Source: an uncultured Collinsella sp. (GTDB lineage Bacteria > Actinomycetota > Coriobacteriia > Coriobacteriales > Coriobacteriaceae). Taken from it: 37,490 nt of DNA. Shown in pieces: positions 30,004 to 37,490 of this stretch (positions are counted from its first letter, which is position 1; the number at the start of each line of letters is the position of its first letter). The notes under the pieces were generated by a model that saw nothing but the letters and a program-made list of their open reading frames with translations, had not been told where the DNA came from and did no database searches. A program made the translations under genes and the position numbers. The DNA is taken from the NCBI GenBank assembly GCA_959026535.1, contig CAUFMB010000021.1:1-37490 (forward strand), written 5' to 3'.

Positions 30004-31044
30004 TTGGTTCGACGTGGCTCGCATCCGCGACTTTCGGTGATCCTTGTGGTAGAAGGTTCGCCCAGCTATGCGATGCGTGCGCTCGAGAGTATCCAGAACC
30101 AAGACCTCTACGATTTGCAGATTGTCGTTGTTTGCCGCGATGCTGCGCCCGGTGTGCGCCATTCGCTTCAAGTTGCTGCCGACAGGGACATCCATATTGA
30201 TTTGATTGACGTCGAGGACGCGAAGCGTGGCGCTTGTCTTCGCGCCGGTTTTGATGCCTCGCGCGGCTCTCAAATCATCGCCATGAACGCCGATGAGTGG
30301 TTTGCTCCGCAGGCCCTTTCCAAGATGGTCGATATCGCGTGCGATACTGCGGCAGACATTGTGCTCCCCTCGGTGTCGCTCGATCGATACGATGCGCACC
30401 GCGAGCGTCATTCGCGTGTCTTGGATGCTGCCTCTATTGCCATAGAAGACGAGTCTTCTATGGTGACTGGGCTGCCCCAGTTGATTTTAGGCGGCCTAGT
30501 CGCTCAGACCTCTGGCGTGATGTATAGCCGTCCGCTGTTTGAGGCATGCCTGTCGCGCGGCAAGGCGTACCGTACGGTTGAGTTTATGGCTTATGCGCTC
30601 TCGCAGGCACGATTCGTGTCCGGCTGCGGCGACGCTTGTTTCCACGCGGTGGCACCTAAGCTTACAGATGCCTTTGATCCCACCATGTATGCCAGGATAT
30701 CCGATGACACTCGAGCGCTCGACGAGCTTGCGGACTCACTCTCGGAAGTAGATAGCGGTGGTCGGCTCAAGCTGGCAAGCCAAAAGTTCTACTTTGCCGG
30801 ACTGGTCGCCTGCATCGAGAATTTGTGTCTGAGCCCGCATGGAGTGTCGTCAATCGAGCGTTCCGCCCGCATGCGTGATATGCTCGAGGCGCCTCGAACC
30901 CGTCAGATGGTCGCCGCGCTCAAGGACAACCATCGGGGACTCGGTCTGTTGTTTGGGCCGATCGCCAGCGCCAAGCCTGCGCGCTGCGTGATGTGTACGC
31001 ATCTGGCAGCTTTTCTTAACCGGACGGGCGCAAAAACCGCCTAA
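30004..31044 (+). CDS. Glycosyltransferase family 2-like protein (346 aa)
   Basis: The first 110 residues have the GT-A pattern: RLSVILVVEGSPSYAMRALESIQNQ is the opening strand-helix, LQIVVVCRDA the second strand, and AGFDASRGSQIIAMNADEWF the nucleotide-sugar edge, where N95-A96-D97 stands in for the usual DxD. The C-terminal 200 residues have no repeat of a catalytic motif that I can name. No transmembrane segment, so it would act at the inner membrane surface or in the cytoplasm. The start is TTG at 30004 after AGAGGACGG. It may be involved in surface glycan synthesis, or be an inactive relative because the acidic pair is incomplete. Confidence 0.6.
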   Translation: MVRRGSHPRLSVILVVEGSPSYAMRALESIQNQDLYDLQIVVVCRDAAPGVRHSLQVAADRDIHIDLIDVEDAKRGACLRAGFDASRGSQIIAMNADEWFAPQALSKMVDIACDTAADIVLPSVSLDRYDAHRERHSRVLDAASIAIEDESSMVTGLPQLILGGLVAQTSGVMYSRPLFEACLSRGKAYRTVEFMAYALSQARFVSGCGDACFHAVAPKLTDAFDPTMYARISDDTRALDELADSLSEVDSGGRLKLASQKFYFAGLVACIENLCLSPHGVSSIERSARMRDMLEAPRTRQMVAALKDNHRGLGLLFGPIASAKPARCVMCTHLAAFLNRTGAKTA

Positions 31045-31050
31045 ACGGCT

Positions 31051-31088
31051 CATTTCGAAACAAATTTGCATAGAATTGTTTCGAAATG
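31051..31088. promoter_or_regulatory. 13-bp inverted repeat before argR, possible operator
   Basis: CATTTCGAAACAA (31051-31063) and TTGTTTCGAAATG (31076-31088) are perfect arms around a 12-base spacer. Each arm itself contains the palindrome TTTCGAAA; the two copies are 26 bp apart. There is no T-run. It fits paired dimer binding sites before argR better than a terminator of the upstream gene. ArgR boxes normally resemble TGAATN4ATTCA, so the binder may be another protein. Confidence 0.5.
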
Positions 31089-31176
31089 CGTTCTTATACA
31101 CAAAAGCCTTCAAATAGCGTTAAACTATTCAATCACTGATTGATTGTCTCCGCCATCTTTTGGAGAGAGGGTTTGT

Positions 31177-31614
31177 ATGGCTAAAAAACGCAATGGGCGC
31201 CAGGATGCCATTAGAGATATTGTGCGCAATAAGGACGTCCGCACGCAGCGCGTGCTGGTCGATGAGCTCCGCGCAATGGGCTTTGATTGCACGCAGGCGA
31301 CTGTCTCTCGCGATATTGCCGATATGGGGCTGCGTAAGCTCCCTGAGGGCATCTATGTTCTGGCAGAGGACCTGCACCTGCAGCGTATGGTTTCCGAGCT
31401 CGTAACGGGCGTTCTGCGCACCGATAATCTGGTTATGATCAAGGCTCAGCCTGGCACGGCTTCCGGCATCGCCGCCGCTGTTGATGCGGCAGAGCTGCCC
31501 GATGTGCTTGGCTCGCTTGCCGGCAACGATACGATTTTGGTTATTGCCCAGACGGCCGAGGACGGCGAGCGTCTTGAGGCGCTGATCAATAAGCTGAGCA
31601 ATTCTCGCAAGTAG
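31177..31614 (+). CDS. argR: Arginine repressor ArgR (145 aa)
   Basis: A hexameric repressor that uses arginine as co-repressor for arginine biosynthesis or catabolism. The winged helix is at 8-65, with the recognition helix CTQATVSRDIADMGLRK at 38-54. The C-terminal oligomerisation domain shows GTASGIAAAVDAAE (93-106) and GSLAGNDTILVIA (112-124), including the conserved aspartates. ATG at 31177 follows TGGAGAGAGGG. No other arginine gene is in the window; YgeW and carbamate kinase are related chemically but lie far upstream. An AATAG/CTATT pair at 31110-31128 could be an ARG box for self-control. Confidence 0.92.
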   Translation: MAKKRNGRQDAIRDIVRNKDVRTQRVLVDELRAMGFDCTQATVSRDIADMGLRKLPEGIYVLAEDLHLQRMVSELVTGVLRTDNLVMIKAQPGTASGIAAAVDAAELPDVLGSLAGNDTILVIAQTAEDGERLEALINKLSNSRK

Positions 31615-31665
31615 GCGTGCGGGTCGTGCGCTCGGCACTGCGTGCGCTGACATAGCGGCTTGTAA

Positions 31666-31699
31666 GGGGTATCGACGTTGGTCGGTACCCCCCTTTTTT
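31666..31699 (+). terminator. Terminator after argR
   Basis: GGGGTA and CGAC pair with GTCG and TACCCC around a GTTG loop (one mismatch), followed by six Ts (31694-31699). Confidence 0.9.
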
Positions 31700-31735
31700 G
31701 TCTGCCGGTATAAAGACCGCCCATCAGGTCGCTTC

Positions 31736-31784
31736 AAACTAAAAGGCCCCCGAGCAGTTCAATAGGCTGCTCGGGGGCCTTGTT
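31736..31784 (-). terminator. Terminator of the PBP gene
   Basis: A perfect 15-bp stem, AAGGCCCCCGAGCAG (31743-31757) with CTGCTCGGGGGCCTT (31767-31781). On the minus strand it is followed by TTTTAGTTT, so it mainly ends the PBP transcript; the plus-strand flank TTGTTG is weaker. Confidence 0.85.
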
Positions 31785-31803
31785 GCTTATGGCCGGATGA
31801 TTT

Positions 31804-34008
31804 CTAGCCGACCGTATCGTCAGGCGTGGGTGAGGGGTCGGGAGTGGGCGTGGGCGTAGGCGTAGGCGTGCCGCCATCGCCGCCGGTCGAACCGCCAGTG
31901 GAGCCGCCCGTCGAGCCACCGGTCGTACCGGTGCCGCCGGTGGTGTCGCCGCCCGTGGTCTCGGTGGTCGTGGTCGTCGTGGTAGTCGTTGTGGTGGTTT
32001 CCTCTTCCTCTTCCTCTTCGTCCTCGTCCTTGTCGTCGTTCTCCGACTTCTTGGTGTTGTTGGTGCCGTAGAACTTCCAGACGCTGTTGTTCTTGTAGGT
32101 GGGCGCCGTTCCGGTCGCAAACTCCTCGCGCTCGGTACCGGTCAGAACGGTGTTCATAAACCGCTTAAAGACAGGCAGGTTGGTGCTGTCGCCCAGCAGG
32201 TCCGTGCCGTACTTTTGGATGGGGATCTCGCCCGCGGAATAGCCGGTCCACAGGGCGCATGCCAGCTGCGGGGTATAGCCGCAGAACCACAGGTTGGTGG
32301 TGTTGTCGGTGGTGCCCGTCTTGCCGGCATAGGGCTGGTTGACACTCAGGGCGCCGGCAGCACCCGTACCGCCGCCCATCATGACGCCGGACAGAACATC
32401 GGTAACCGCGGCGGCCTCGCCCTCGGTAAGCACCTGTGAGGGATTGTCGGTGTGCTGGTACAGCACCGAACCGGTACGAGAGTCAATCTCGGTGATGGCG
32501 ATCGGCTGGCGATAGTAGCCGCCGTTGGCAAACGTCGCGTAGGCGGCGGCCATCTCGAGCGGCGAGATCGAGCCGGTGCCGAGGGTCATGACGGGAACGT
32601 CCTCGATGTTGTCCTTGGCGGGGTCGATGCCGAGCTTTTTGACGAGCGAGATGATCTTGCTGTTGCCGACGGCTTCCGCCACCTGGATGTAGCCGGTGTT
32701 GGAGGAGTATGCCGTCGCCTGCTTAAGCGTGATGGTGCCGTAGCTTTGATTGGCGTAGTTTTGTACCTCGGTTGTGGTGCCCTTGGCCTTGAGCGGCGAG
32801 TTGCAGTTGAGGGTGACGTTGGGGTTCATGCCGTTTTGGATGGCAGTTGCCAGCGTAAAGGCCTTAAAGGTGGAGCCGACGGGACGCTTGGCCGTGGCAT
32901 GGTTTACGTGGTTCTCGTCGGCGTTGTAGTCGTAGCCGCCCACCATGCACTTGATGTAGCCGGTCTTGGGGTCGACGACGACCATGCCCATGTCCAGGCC
33001 GTCAAGCGAGAGCGTGTCGAGCTGCTCGCGGACGGCATTCTCTGCCACCTGCTGCATCGTGGGGTCGATGGTGGTCTTGACGGTCAGGCCGCCCTTAAAG
33101 AGCACGTCGGTCGAGAACTCCTGCTCCAGCAGCTGCTTGACGTAGGAGACAAAGTAGGGCTGCGAGTATACGTCGACGCCGCTGCCCGAGATTTCGGTCA
33201 CGTTGAGGGTGATGGGCTCGGCCTGTGCGGCATCGTGCTCCTCCTGGGTGATGTGGCCCAGGCGCAGCATGTTGTCGAGAACCTTGTTGCGGCGGGACAG
33301 CGCCAGGTCGGGGTTGACCGTGGGGTCGTACTGCGAGGGCGAGTTGGGAAGGCCGATGAGTAGCGCGGCCTCGCTCAGGGTGAGGTCGGCGGCGCTCTTG
33401 GACAGATAGGTTTCGGCCGCGGCCTCGATGCCGTAGGCGCCGTGGCCGTAATAGATGGTGTTGAGGTACATCATGAGGATCTCGTCTTTGGAGTACATGT
33501 CCTCCATCTTGATGGCGATGTAGGCCTCGCGCACCTTACGCTCAATGGTCGAGTCGAACTGCTCCTCCTGCAGGATGGTGTTGCGCACAAGCTGCTGGGT
33601 GATAGTCGAGGCGCCTTCGTGCCCGCCGCCGAGGGTTGCCACCGCAGCACGCGCGATACCCCACAGGTCGATACCGCCGTGCTCGTAGAAGCGCTCGTCC
33701 TCGACGTCAACGGTGCCTTGCAGCACGTAGGGGGAGACCTCGTCCTTGGTGATGGACTTGCGGTTTTGCGTGTAGAAGCTCGCGATCTTGTTGCCGTTGC
33801 AGTCGACGATCTCGGTGGGCTCGCTCACCAGATACGCGTTGGCGTCGGTGTAGTCGGGCAGATCGGACAACCAGCGGTTGACGTTGCCGACCATGCCGAT
33901 GCCAAACGCCACGCCCGCAATCAGCAGAAAGCCCAAAAACGAGAGCAGGATTATGGGCAGGGCGTGCGTCTTTGAACGGCTGTGTCCCTGTCGTTGGCGA
34001 GGACCCAT
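31804..34008 (-). CDS. Class A penicillin-binding protein with low-complexity tail (734 aa)
   Basis: A bifunctional peptidoglycan synthase. A transmembrane helix at about 17-40 anchors it; the glycosyltransferase family 51 domain spans about 70-260, with catalytic E103 in EDERFYEHGG and GASTITQQLVRN. The transpeptidase domain has S379-TFK (SxxK), S435-SN437 (SxN) and K563-TG (KTG). After about residue 645 it becomes low complexity: DEDEEEEEEE, then poly-Thr, TGGS repeats and a PTPTPTP end, which would span or bind the cell wall. The ATG at 34008 lies 7 bases after TGGAGG; the longer frame upstream has no ribosome site. Confidence 0.95.
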   Translation of the reverse strand: MGPRQRQGHSRSKTHALPIILLSFLGFLLIAGVAFGIGMVGNVNRWLSDLPDYTDANAYLVSEPTEIVDCNGNKIASFYTQNRKSITKDEVSPYVLQGTVDVEDERFYEHGGIDLWGIARAAVATLGGGHEGASTITQQLVRNTILQEEQFDSTIERKVREAYIAIKMEDMYSKDEILMMYLNTIYYGHGAYGIEAAAETYLSKSAADLTLSEAALLIGLPNSPSQYDPTVNPDLALSRRNKVLDNMLRLGHITQEEHDAAQAEPITLNVTEISGSGVDVYSQPYFVSYVKQLLEQEFSTDVLFKGGLTVKTTIDPTMQQVAENAVREQLDTLSLDGLDMGMVVVDPKTGYIKCMVGGYDYNADENHVNHATAKRPVGSTFKAFTLATAIQNGMNPNVTLNCNSPLKAKGTTTEVQNYANQSYGTITLKQATAYSSNTGYIQVAEAVGNSKIISLVKKLGIDPAKDNIEDVPVMTLGTGSISPLEMAAAYATFANGGYYRQPIAITEIDSRTGSVLYQHTDNPSQVLTEGEAAAVTDVLSGVMMGGGTGAAGALSVNQPYAGKTGTTDNTTNLWFCGYTPQLACALWTGYSAGEIPIQKYGTDLLGDSTNLPVFKRFMNTVLTGTEREEFATGTAPTYKNNSVWKFYGTNNTKKSENDDKDEDEEEEEEETTTTTTTTTTTTETTGGDTTGGTGTTGGSTGGSTGGSTGGDGGTPTPTPTPTPDPSPTPDDTVG
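31830..32035 (-). repeat. Simple-sequence repeats coding for the PBP tail
   Basis: Short tandem units in the PBP 3' end: GGCGTA/GGCGTG-type hexamers for the Thr-Pro run (about 31840-31872), nine-base Gly-Gly-Ser-Thr units (about 31895-31925), ACC/ACG triplets for the poly-Thr run (about 31965-32000) and GAG/GAA triplets for the Glu run (about 32000-32030). All are in multiples of three, so length change would keep the frame. Confidence 0.8.
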
Positions 34009-34170
34009 ATATTGACCTCCAGGTATGTCGTGCCGGACGGTGGATGTGCCGTCGGGGCAGGATGGACATAAGTTATTACACGATAAACCAAACGGGGCGC
34101 TCGAGGCCTCGTGTATGCTGGAAGACGGCATTTTTCAGAGTGAATGCATACCTTGGTAAGGAGTTTGTCG

Positions 34171-36129
34171 ATGGCGATTCGGGCGATGGGGCCGAGCGGA
34201 CAATACGAGACTGGATTGGATGCTGCCGGTGCGGCGCTGCCCGAGCTGCTGGCGCCGGCGGGCGGACTCGACCAGATGCTTGCGGCCATCGCCGCGGGTG
34301 CCGATGCCATCTATGCGGGGTTGGGCGGCTTTAACGCCCGTGTGAGTGCGCGCGGTTTTACCGACGACGAGTTTGCGCGCGGTTGTGCCGTGGCGCATGC
34401 CCATGGCGTGCGTGTGTACGTAACGCTCAACGTGTTCGTGTTTGACGATGAGTTGTCCGACGCGGTGGCGTTGGGAGCTCATGCACTGGAGCTGGGCGCC
34501 GATGCTTTGATTGTCGCCGATGCCGGGTTGGCCTGCGCGCTGCGCGCGGCGATTCCCGGGGTCGAGATTCACCTGTCCACGCAGGCGGGCGTTCATAGCG
34601 AAGGCGCCGTGCGGCTTGCCGCCGATGAGCTGGGGGTCGAGCGCGTGACGACGGCACGCGAGCTGGCGGTCGACGAGATTGCGGCGCTCTGTGCCACGGG
34701 CGTGCCCATCGAGGTATTCTGCCACGGTGCGATATGCATCGGCTATTCGGGGGCGTGCGAGTTTTCGGCCCTGCGGCGTGGGCGCTCGGCGATGCGCGGC
34801 GACTGCACGCAGCCGTGCCGTCTGGCGTACGACCTAGTGGACGAGGCGGGGCAGAGCGTTGTCGCCGTCGAGGGGGATCGTCTACTGTGTCCGCGTGACT
34901 ATCTGGGTATTGCGCATCTGCCCGAGCTTGTAGATGCCGGCGTGGCGTCGCTCAAGATCGAGGGGCGCATGAAGAACCCCGATTACGTATTCAACGTGGT
35001 GCGGGTGTGGCGCCGGGCACTCGATATGCTGTGCGACGGCGCGTGGGACCCCGGTGCCGTGGAAGAGTTTGAACGCGAGCTTGGAAGATCGTTTAACCGT
35101 GGGTTTACCGATGCGTACCTGCGAGGGCGTTCGGGTGCCGAGCTGATGAGCTTTGAGCGTGCAATTAACCAGGGCGTGCGCGTGGGGCGCTTGGTCGCTG
35201 TGGGCCACGAAGAGGTGACCGTTGAGCTTGATGCCGCCGTGGCGGTGGGCGATACGCTCGAAATCCGATTTTACCCGGGTGCCGACGCGCGTCCCGATGT
35301 GCCCAAGCGCTGGCCACAGGTGCCTTGCCCCGTGGATGCCGCTGCGGGAGAGCGCATCGTTGTGCATTGCAAACGTAAGGTGGACGCGGGCTGCGAGGTC
35401 TATCTGATTCGCAGCGCCGGCGTGTTGGATCAGACGGCGGCGGTGTTGGAGCGCATGCGGGCCGAGGCGGATGCGATTGCGCCCGTTGCGCGTGCCGTTG
35501 AGGTGCTGCCCTTTGAGGACGCTGCGGTGGATGGCGGTGCGTCCACGGAGTTGGTGGAGTGCGCGGTTCCCACTCGCATGGTTTTTGCTTGGCAGCTGAT
35601 GGATGCCGACCCGCGCGGAGAACTTGATTTGTCCGACGCCGTTGTGGTGCTTGACGAGGTGTGCCGCACGGGTGACGCTGACTGGACCCACTCACTGATA
35701 CAGCGTGCCGGGCGCGTCGTCTGCCGCAACCTGGGACAGGTGGTGATCGCTCGCGAGCTGGGCGTGACGTTTGACGTGGCGGCGCCGGTGTTCTGCGCGA
35801 ATCGGGCCACGCTTACCTGGCTGCGCGGACTCGGTGCGGGGCGGGTGTGCTTGCCGGCGGAGTTGCTCGGCAATGATGCGGAGCGTATTGCCGAACTGGC
35901 CGCTGAACCCGGCGTCTTGGGTCCGGTCGACGCCGACCGTCCCGAGCTTATGGTGTGCGAGCACTGCCTGCTGACCGCCGAGGGCGTCTGCGCCACCGAT
36001 GCGACGGGACAGGTTCGTTGCCGCGACTGCTTGCGTCGTCGGCAGGTACGCTATCTGGTCGAGCGTGACGGTACACGTCTGCCAGTTGCCATTGACGCAT
36101 GCGGCAGGACGAGGATTTTCCTGTCGTAG
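34171..36129 (+). CDS. U32-family peptidase / RNA hydroxylase-type protein (652 aa)
   Basis: The U32 family includes the RNA hydroxylation factors RlhA and TrhP, which hydroxylate 23S rRNA or tRNA uridine with an iron-sulfur cluster. ELLAPAGGLDQMLAAIAAGADAIYAGL opens the barrel. The signature, residues 184-220, is CHGAICIGYSGACEFSA...RRGRSAMRGDCTQPCRLAY, with C189, C196 and C212 as probable cluster ligands; LLCPRDYLGIAHL and SLKIEGRMKNPDYV follow. A C-terminal zinc-ribbon-like patch, CEHCLLTAEGVC...VRCRDCLRRRQ, ends the protein. ATG at 34171 follows TAAGGAG. It is divergent from the PBP gene across about 160 bases. Confidence 0.85.
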   Translation: MAIRAMGPSGQYETGLDAAGAALPELLAPAGGLDQMLAAIAAGADAIYAGLGGFNARVSARGFTDDEFARGCAVAHAHGVRVYVTLNVFVFDDELSDAVALGAHALELGADALIVADAGLACALRAAIPGVEIHLSTQAGVHSEGAVRLAADELGVERVTTARELAVDEIAALCATGVPIEVFCHGAICIGYSGACEFSALRRGRSAMRGDCTQPCRLAYDLVDEAGQSVVAVEGDRLLCPRDYLGIAHLPELVDAGVASLKIEGRMKNPDYVFNVVRVWRRALDMLCDGAWDPGAVEEFERELGRSFNRGFTDAYLRGRSGAELMSFERAINQGVRVGRLVAVGHEEVTVELDAAVAVGDTLEIRFYPGADARPDVPKRWPQVPCPVDAAAGERIVVHCKRKVDAGCEVYLIRSAGVLDQTAAVLERMRAEADAIAPVARAVEVLPFEDAAVDGGASTELVECAVPTRMVFAWQLMDADPRGELDLSDAVVVLDEVCRTGDADWTHSLIQRAGRVVCRNLGQVVIARELGVTFDVAAPVFCANRATLTWLRGLGAGRVCLPAELLGNDAERIAELAAEPGVLGPVDADRPELMVCEHCLLTAEGVCATDATGQVRCRDCLRRRQVRYLVERDGTRLPVAIDACGRTRIFLS

Positions 36130-36177
36130 GTGCTGCGTCGCGTCAGTTTGTTATCATAAGAGAGTTTATGGACTTCC

Positions 36178-36204
36178 AGCACCGCCGTTTTCGGCGAGGG
36201 TGCT
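36178..36204 (+). other. Leader hairpin before tyrS
   Basis: AGCACC-GCCG and CGGC-(GAG)-GTGCT form a stem with a TTTT loop directly before the AAAAGGAGG ribosome site. I looked for T-box elements and did not find the conserved TGG-containing motif, so it is simply a hairpin of unknown role. Confidence 0.45.
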
Positions 36205-36225
36205 ATAGCAAAAGGAGGATACCCA

Positions 36226-37437
36226 ATGCTGTCTGTTGACGAGCAAATGCGTATCATCACCTCGGGCGCCGCGCAGATCGTCCCCGAGGCCGACCTTCGC
36301 AAGAAGCTTGAGAAGGGCGAGCCCCTCAACATCAAGCTCGGCGTCGATCCCACCAGCCCCGACCTGCACCTGGGCCATGCCGTGCCCCTGCGCAAGATGC
36401 GTCAGTTCCAGGACCTGGGCCACAACGTCACCCTCATCATCGGCAACGGCACCGCGCTGATCGGCGACCCCTCGGGCAAGAACTCCACGCGTCCGCAGCT
36501 TTCGCAGGAGCAGATCGAGGCCAACGCCGAGACCTACGTGAGCCAGGCCATGAAGATCCTGGACCCCGAGAAGACCACCATCGTGCACAACGGCGACTGG
36601 ATCCTTTCGATGGACCTGGCCGGCCTGCTGCAGGTGTGCTCCAAGTTCACCGTCGCCCGCATCCTCGAGCGCGACGACTTTACCAAGCGCTACCAGTCCC
36701 AGACGCCGATTGCCCTGCACGAGTTCCTGTACCCTGTGATGCAGGCCTTCGACTCCGTTCAGATCAAGGCCGACGTCGAGATGGGCGGCACCGACCAGCT
36801 CTTCAACCTGCTCGCCGGCCGCGAGCTCATGGAGAAGATGGGCATGGAGCCGCAGATCGCGCTCACCATGCCGCTGCTCGAGGGCACCGACGGCGTGCGC
36901 AAGATGTCCAAGTCCTATGGCAACTACATCGGCCTGACCGATGCTCCCAAGGATATGTTCGGCAAGACCATGTCCATCCCCGACGAGATGATCGGCAAGT
37001 ACTATCGTCTGGCCAGTTCGCTCACCCCGGCCGAGGTCGACAAGATCGATGCCGCCCTGGCCGATGGCTCCGCCGACCCCTACGAGCTCAAGCGCGCTCT
37101 AGGCCGCGACCTGTGCGACACCTACCACGGTGCTGGCGCCGGCGACGAGGCTCAGGCCGAGTTCGACCGTGTGTTCAAGGAGGGCCAGCTTGCCGACTTC
37201 CCCGAGAAGCACGTTGAGCTGACCGTCAACGACGAGGGCCAGATTTACCTCGCTGGCCTGCTCAAGGACCTGGGCCTTTCGGCCAGCGCCGGTCAGGCCC
37301 GCCGCGACATCGACGGCGGCGGCGTCAAGATCAACGGCAAGGCTGTGGCTCCCAAGAGCTACAACATCGATCCGAGCGCCCTCAAGCTGGGCGACACCCT
37401 CTCCGTAGGCAAGCGCAAGGGCTTCAAGCTTATTTAG
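36226..37437 (+). CDS. tyrS: Tyrosyl-tRNA synthetase (403 aa)
   Basis: Charges tRNA-Tyr. Class I signatures: HLGH at 48-51 (the HIGH motif) and KMSKS at 226-230; GNGTALIGDPSGK and EMGGTDQLFNLLAGR shape the tyrosine site. The S4-type tRNA-binding domain is at about 335-403 (VELTVNDEGQIYLAGLLKDL...GGVKINGKAV). The ATG at 36226 lies about 7 bases after AAAAGGAGG. A 12-bp perfect hairpin starts at the last base of the stop codon. Confidence 0.97.
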   Translation: MLSVDEQMRIITSGAAQIVPEADLRKKLEKGEPLNIKLGVDPTSPDLHLGHAVPLRKMRQFQDLGHNVTLIIGNGTALIGDPSGKNSTRPQLSQEQIEANAETYVSQAMKILDPEKTTIVHNGDWILSMDLAGLLQVCSKFTVARILERDDFTKRYQSQTPIALHEFLYPVMQAFDSVQIKADVEMGGTDQLFNLLAGRELMEKMGMEPQIALTMPLLEGTDGVRKMSKSYGNYIGLTDAPKDMFGKTMSIPDEMIGKYYRLASSLTPAEVDKIDAALADGSADPYELKRALGRDLCDTYHGAGAGDEAQAEFDRVFKEGQLADFPEKHVELTVNDEGQIYLAGLLKDLGLSASAGQARRDIDGGGVKINGKAVAPKSYNIDPSALKLGDTLSVGKRKGFKLI

Positions 37438-37464
37438 TTACGCGGTTTTACCAAACCGCGTAAC
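37437..37464. terminator. Palindrome abutting the tyrS stop
   Basis: GTTACGCGGTTT (37437-37448) and AAACCGCGTAAC (37453-37464) are perfect 12-base arms with a 4-base loop; the last base of the TAG stop is the first base of the stem. There is no T-run, as in the palindromes after hydA, xdhC and map. Confidence 0.6.
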
Positions 37465-37490
37465 CGGTCGACGCTGCAAACCCGCCAGCG

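Noticed and set aside
31826..32071. Val/Gly-repeat plus-strand ORF
   Set aside because: It is the antisense of the PBP's Thr/Pro/Gly tail repeats.
36130..36225. T-box riboswitch before tyrS
   Set aside because: The leader is too short and lacks the T-box antiterminator motif; only one hairpin is present.
1..37490. tRNA, rRNA, prophage or defence-system genes
   Set aside because: No cloverleaf, rRNA-like stretch, phage structural gene, restriction enzyme or nuclease-helicase set was recognised.

Overview
The window looks like chromosome from a gut actinobacterium of class Coriobacteriia, most likely Collinsella. This is inferred from the high GC content, actinobacterial-type SecY, RpoA and ribosomal proteins, an LAXTG-type sortase substrate, and a YgeX/YgeY/YgeW purine-degradation cluster of the kind reported from gut anaerobes. 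No rRNA or tRNA gene and no CRISPR array was seen.

Layout. (1) Positions 1-7,713 are accessory DNA. They hold an IS110-family transposase running off the left edge, with stem-loops upstream that could belong to a bridge RNA; a small hydrophobic-peptide ORF behind a LexA-box-like palindrome; a DnaQ-type exonuclease; a frameshifted unknown gene; a secreted LAXTG wall protein; an upstream unknown gene with a G7 tract at the point where its frame becomes ambiguous; a repeat- and hairpin-rich gap; and a membrane protein with a Pro/Ala linker. (2) Positions 7,837-18,747 hold a YheO-type regulator divergent from ygeX-ygeY-ygeW-arcC-mocA-hydA, then yqeC facing back toward hydA, then yqeB and xdhC. 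This is the selenium- and molybdenum-linked purine/uric-acid catabolism set: carbamoyl transfer, carbamate kinase for ATP, diaminopropionate lyase, cyclic amidohydrolase and cofactor maturation. The molybdenum hydroxylase itself, ygfK, ssnA and selD are not in the window. (3) Positions 19,073-28,925 hold the second half of the spc operon plus the alpha operon, from rplE through secY, adk, map, infA, rpmJ, rpsM, rpsK, rpsD and rpoA to rplQ. The usual upstream neighbours rplN and rplX are missing; the purine cluster lies there instead. (4) Positions 29,018-37,437 hold truA, a GT2-like protein, argR, a class A PBP on the minus strand, a U32 hydroxylase-type protein and tyrS.

The features I would look at first are: two identical AACAAA-N3-TTTGTT palindromes between the regulator and ygeX; long nested palindromes without U-tracts at the 3' ends of hydA/yqeC, xdhC and map; the G7 tract upstream of the wall protein; the SOS-box/small-ORF/IS110 arrangement; and the break in the ribosomal protein operon. 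Functions are read from motifs and gene order only; no database search was possible.
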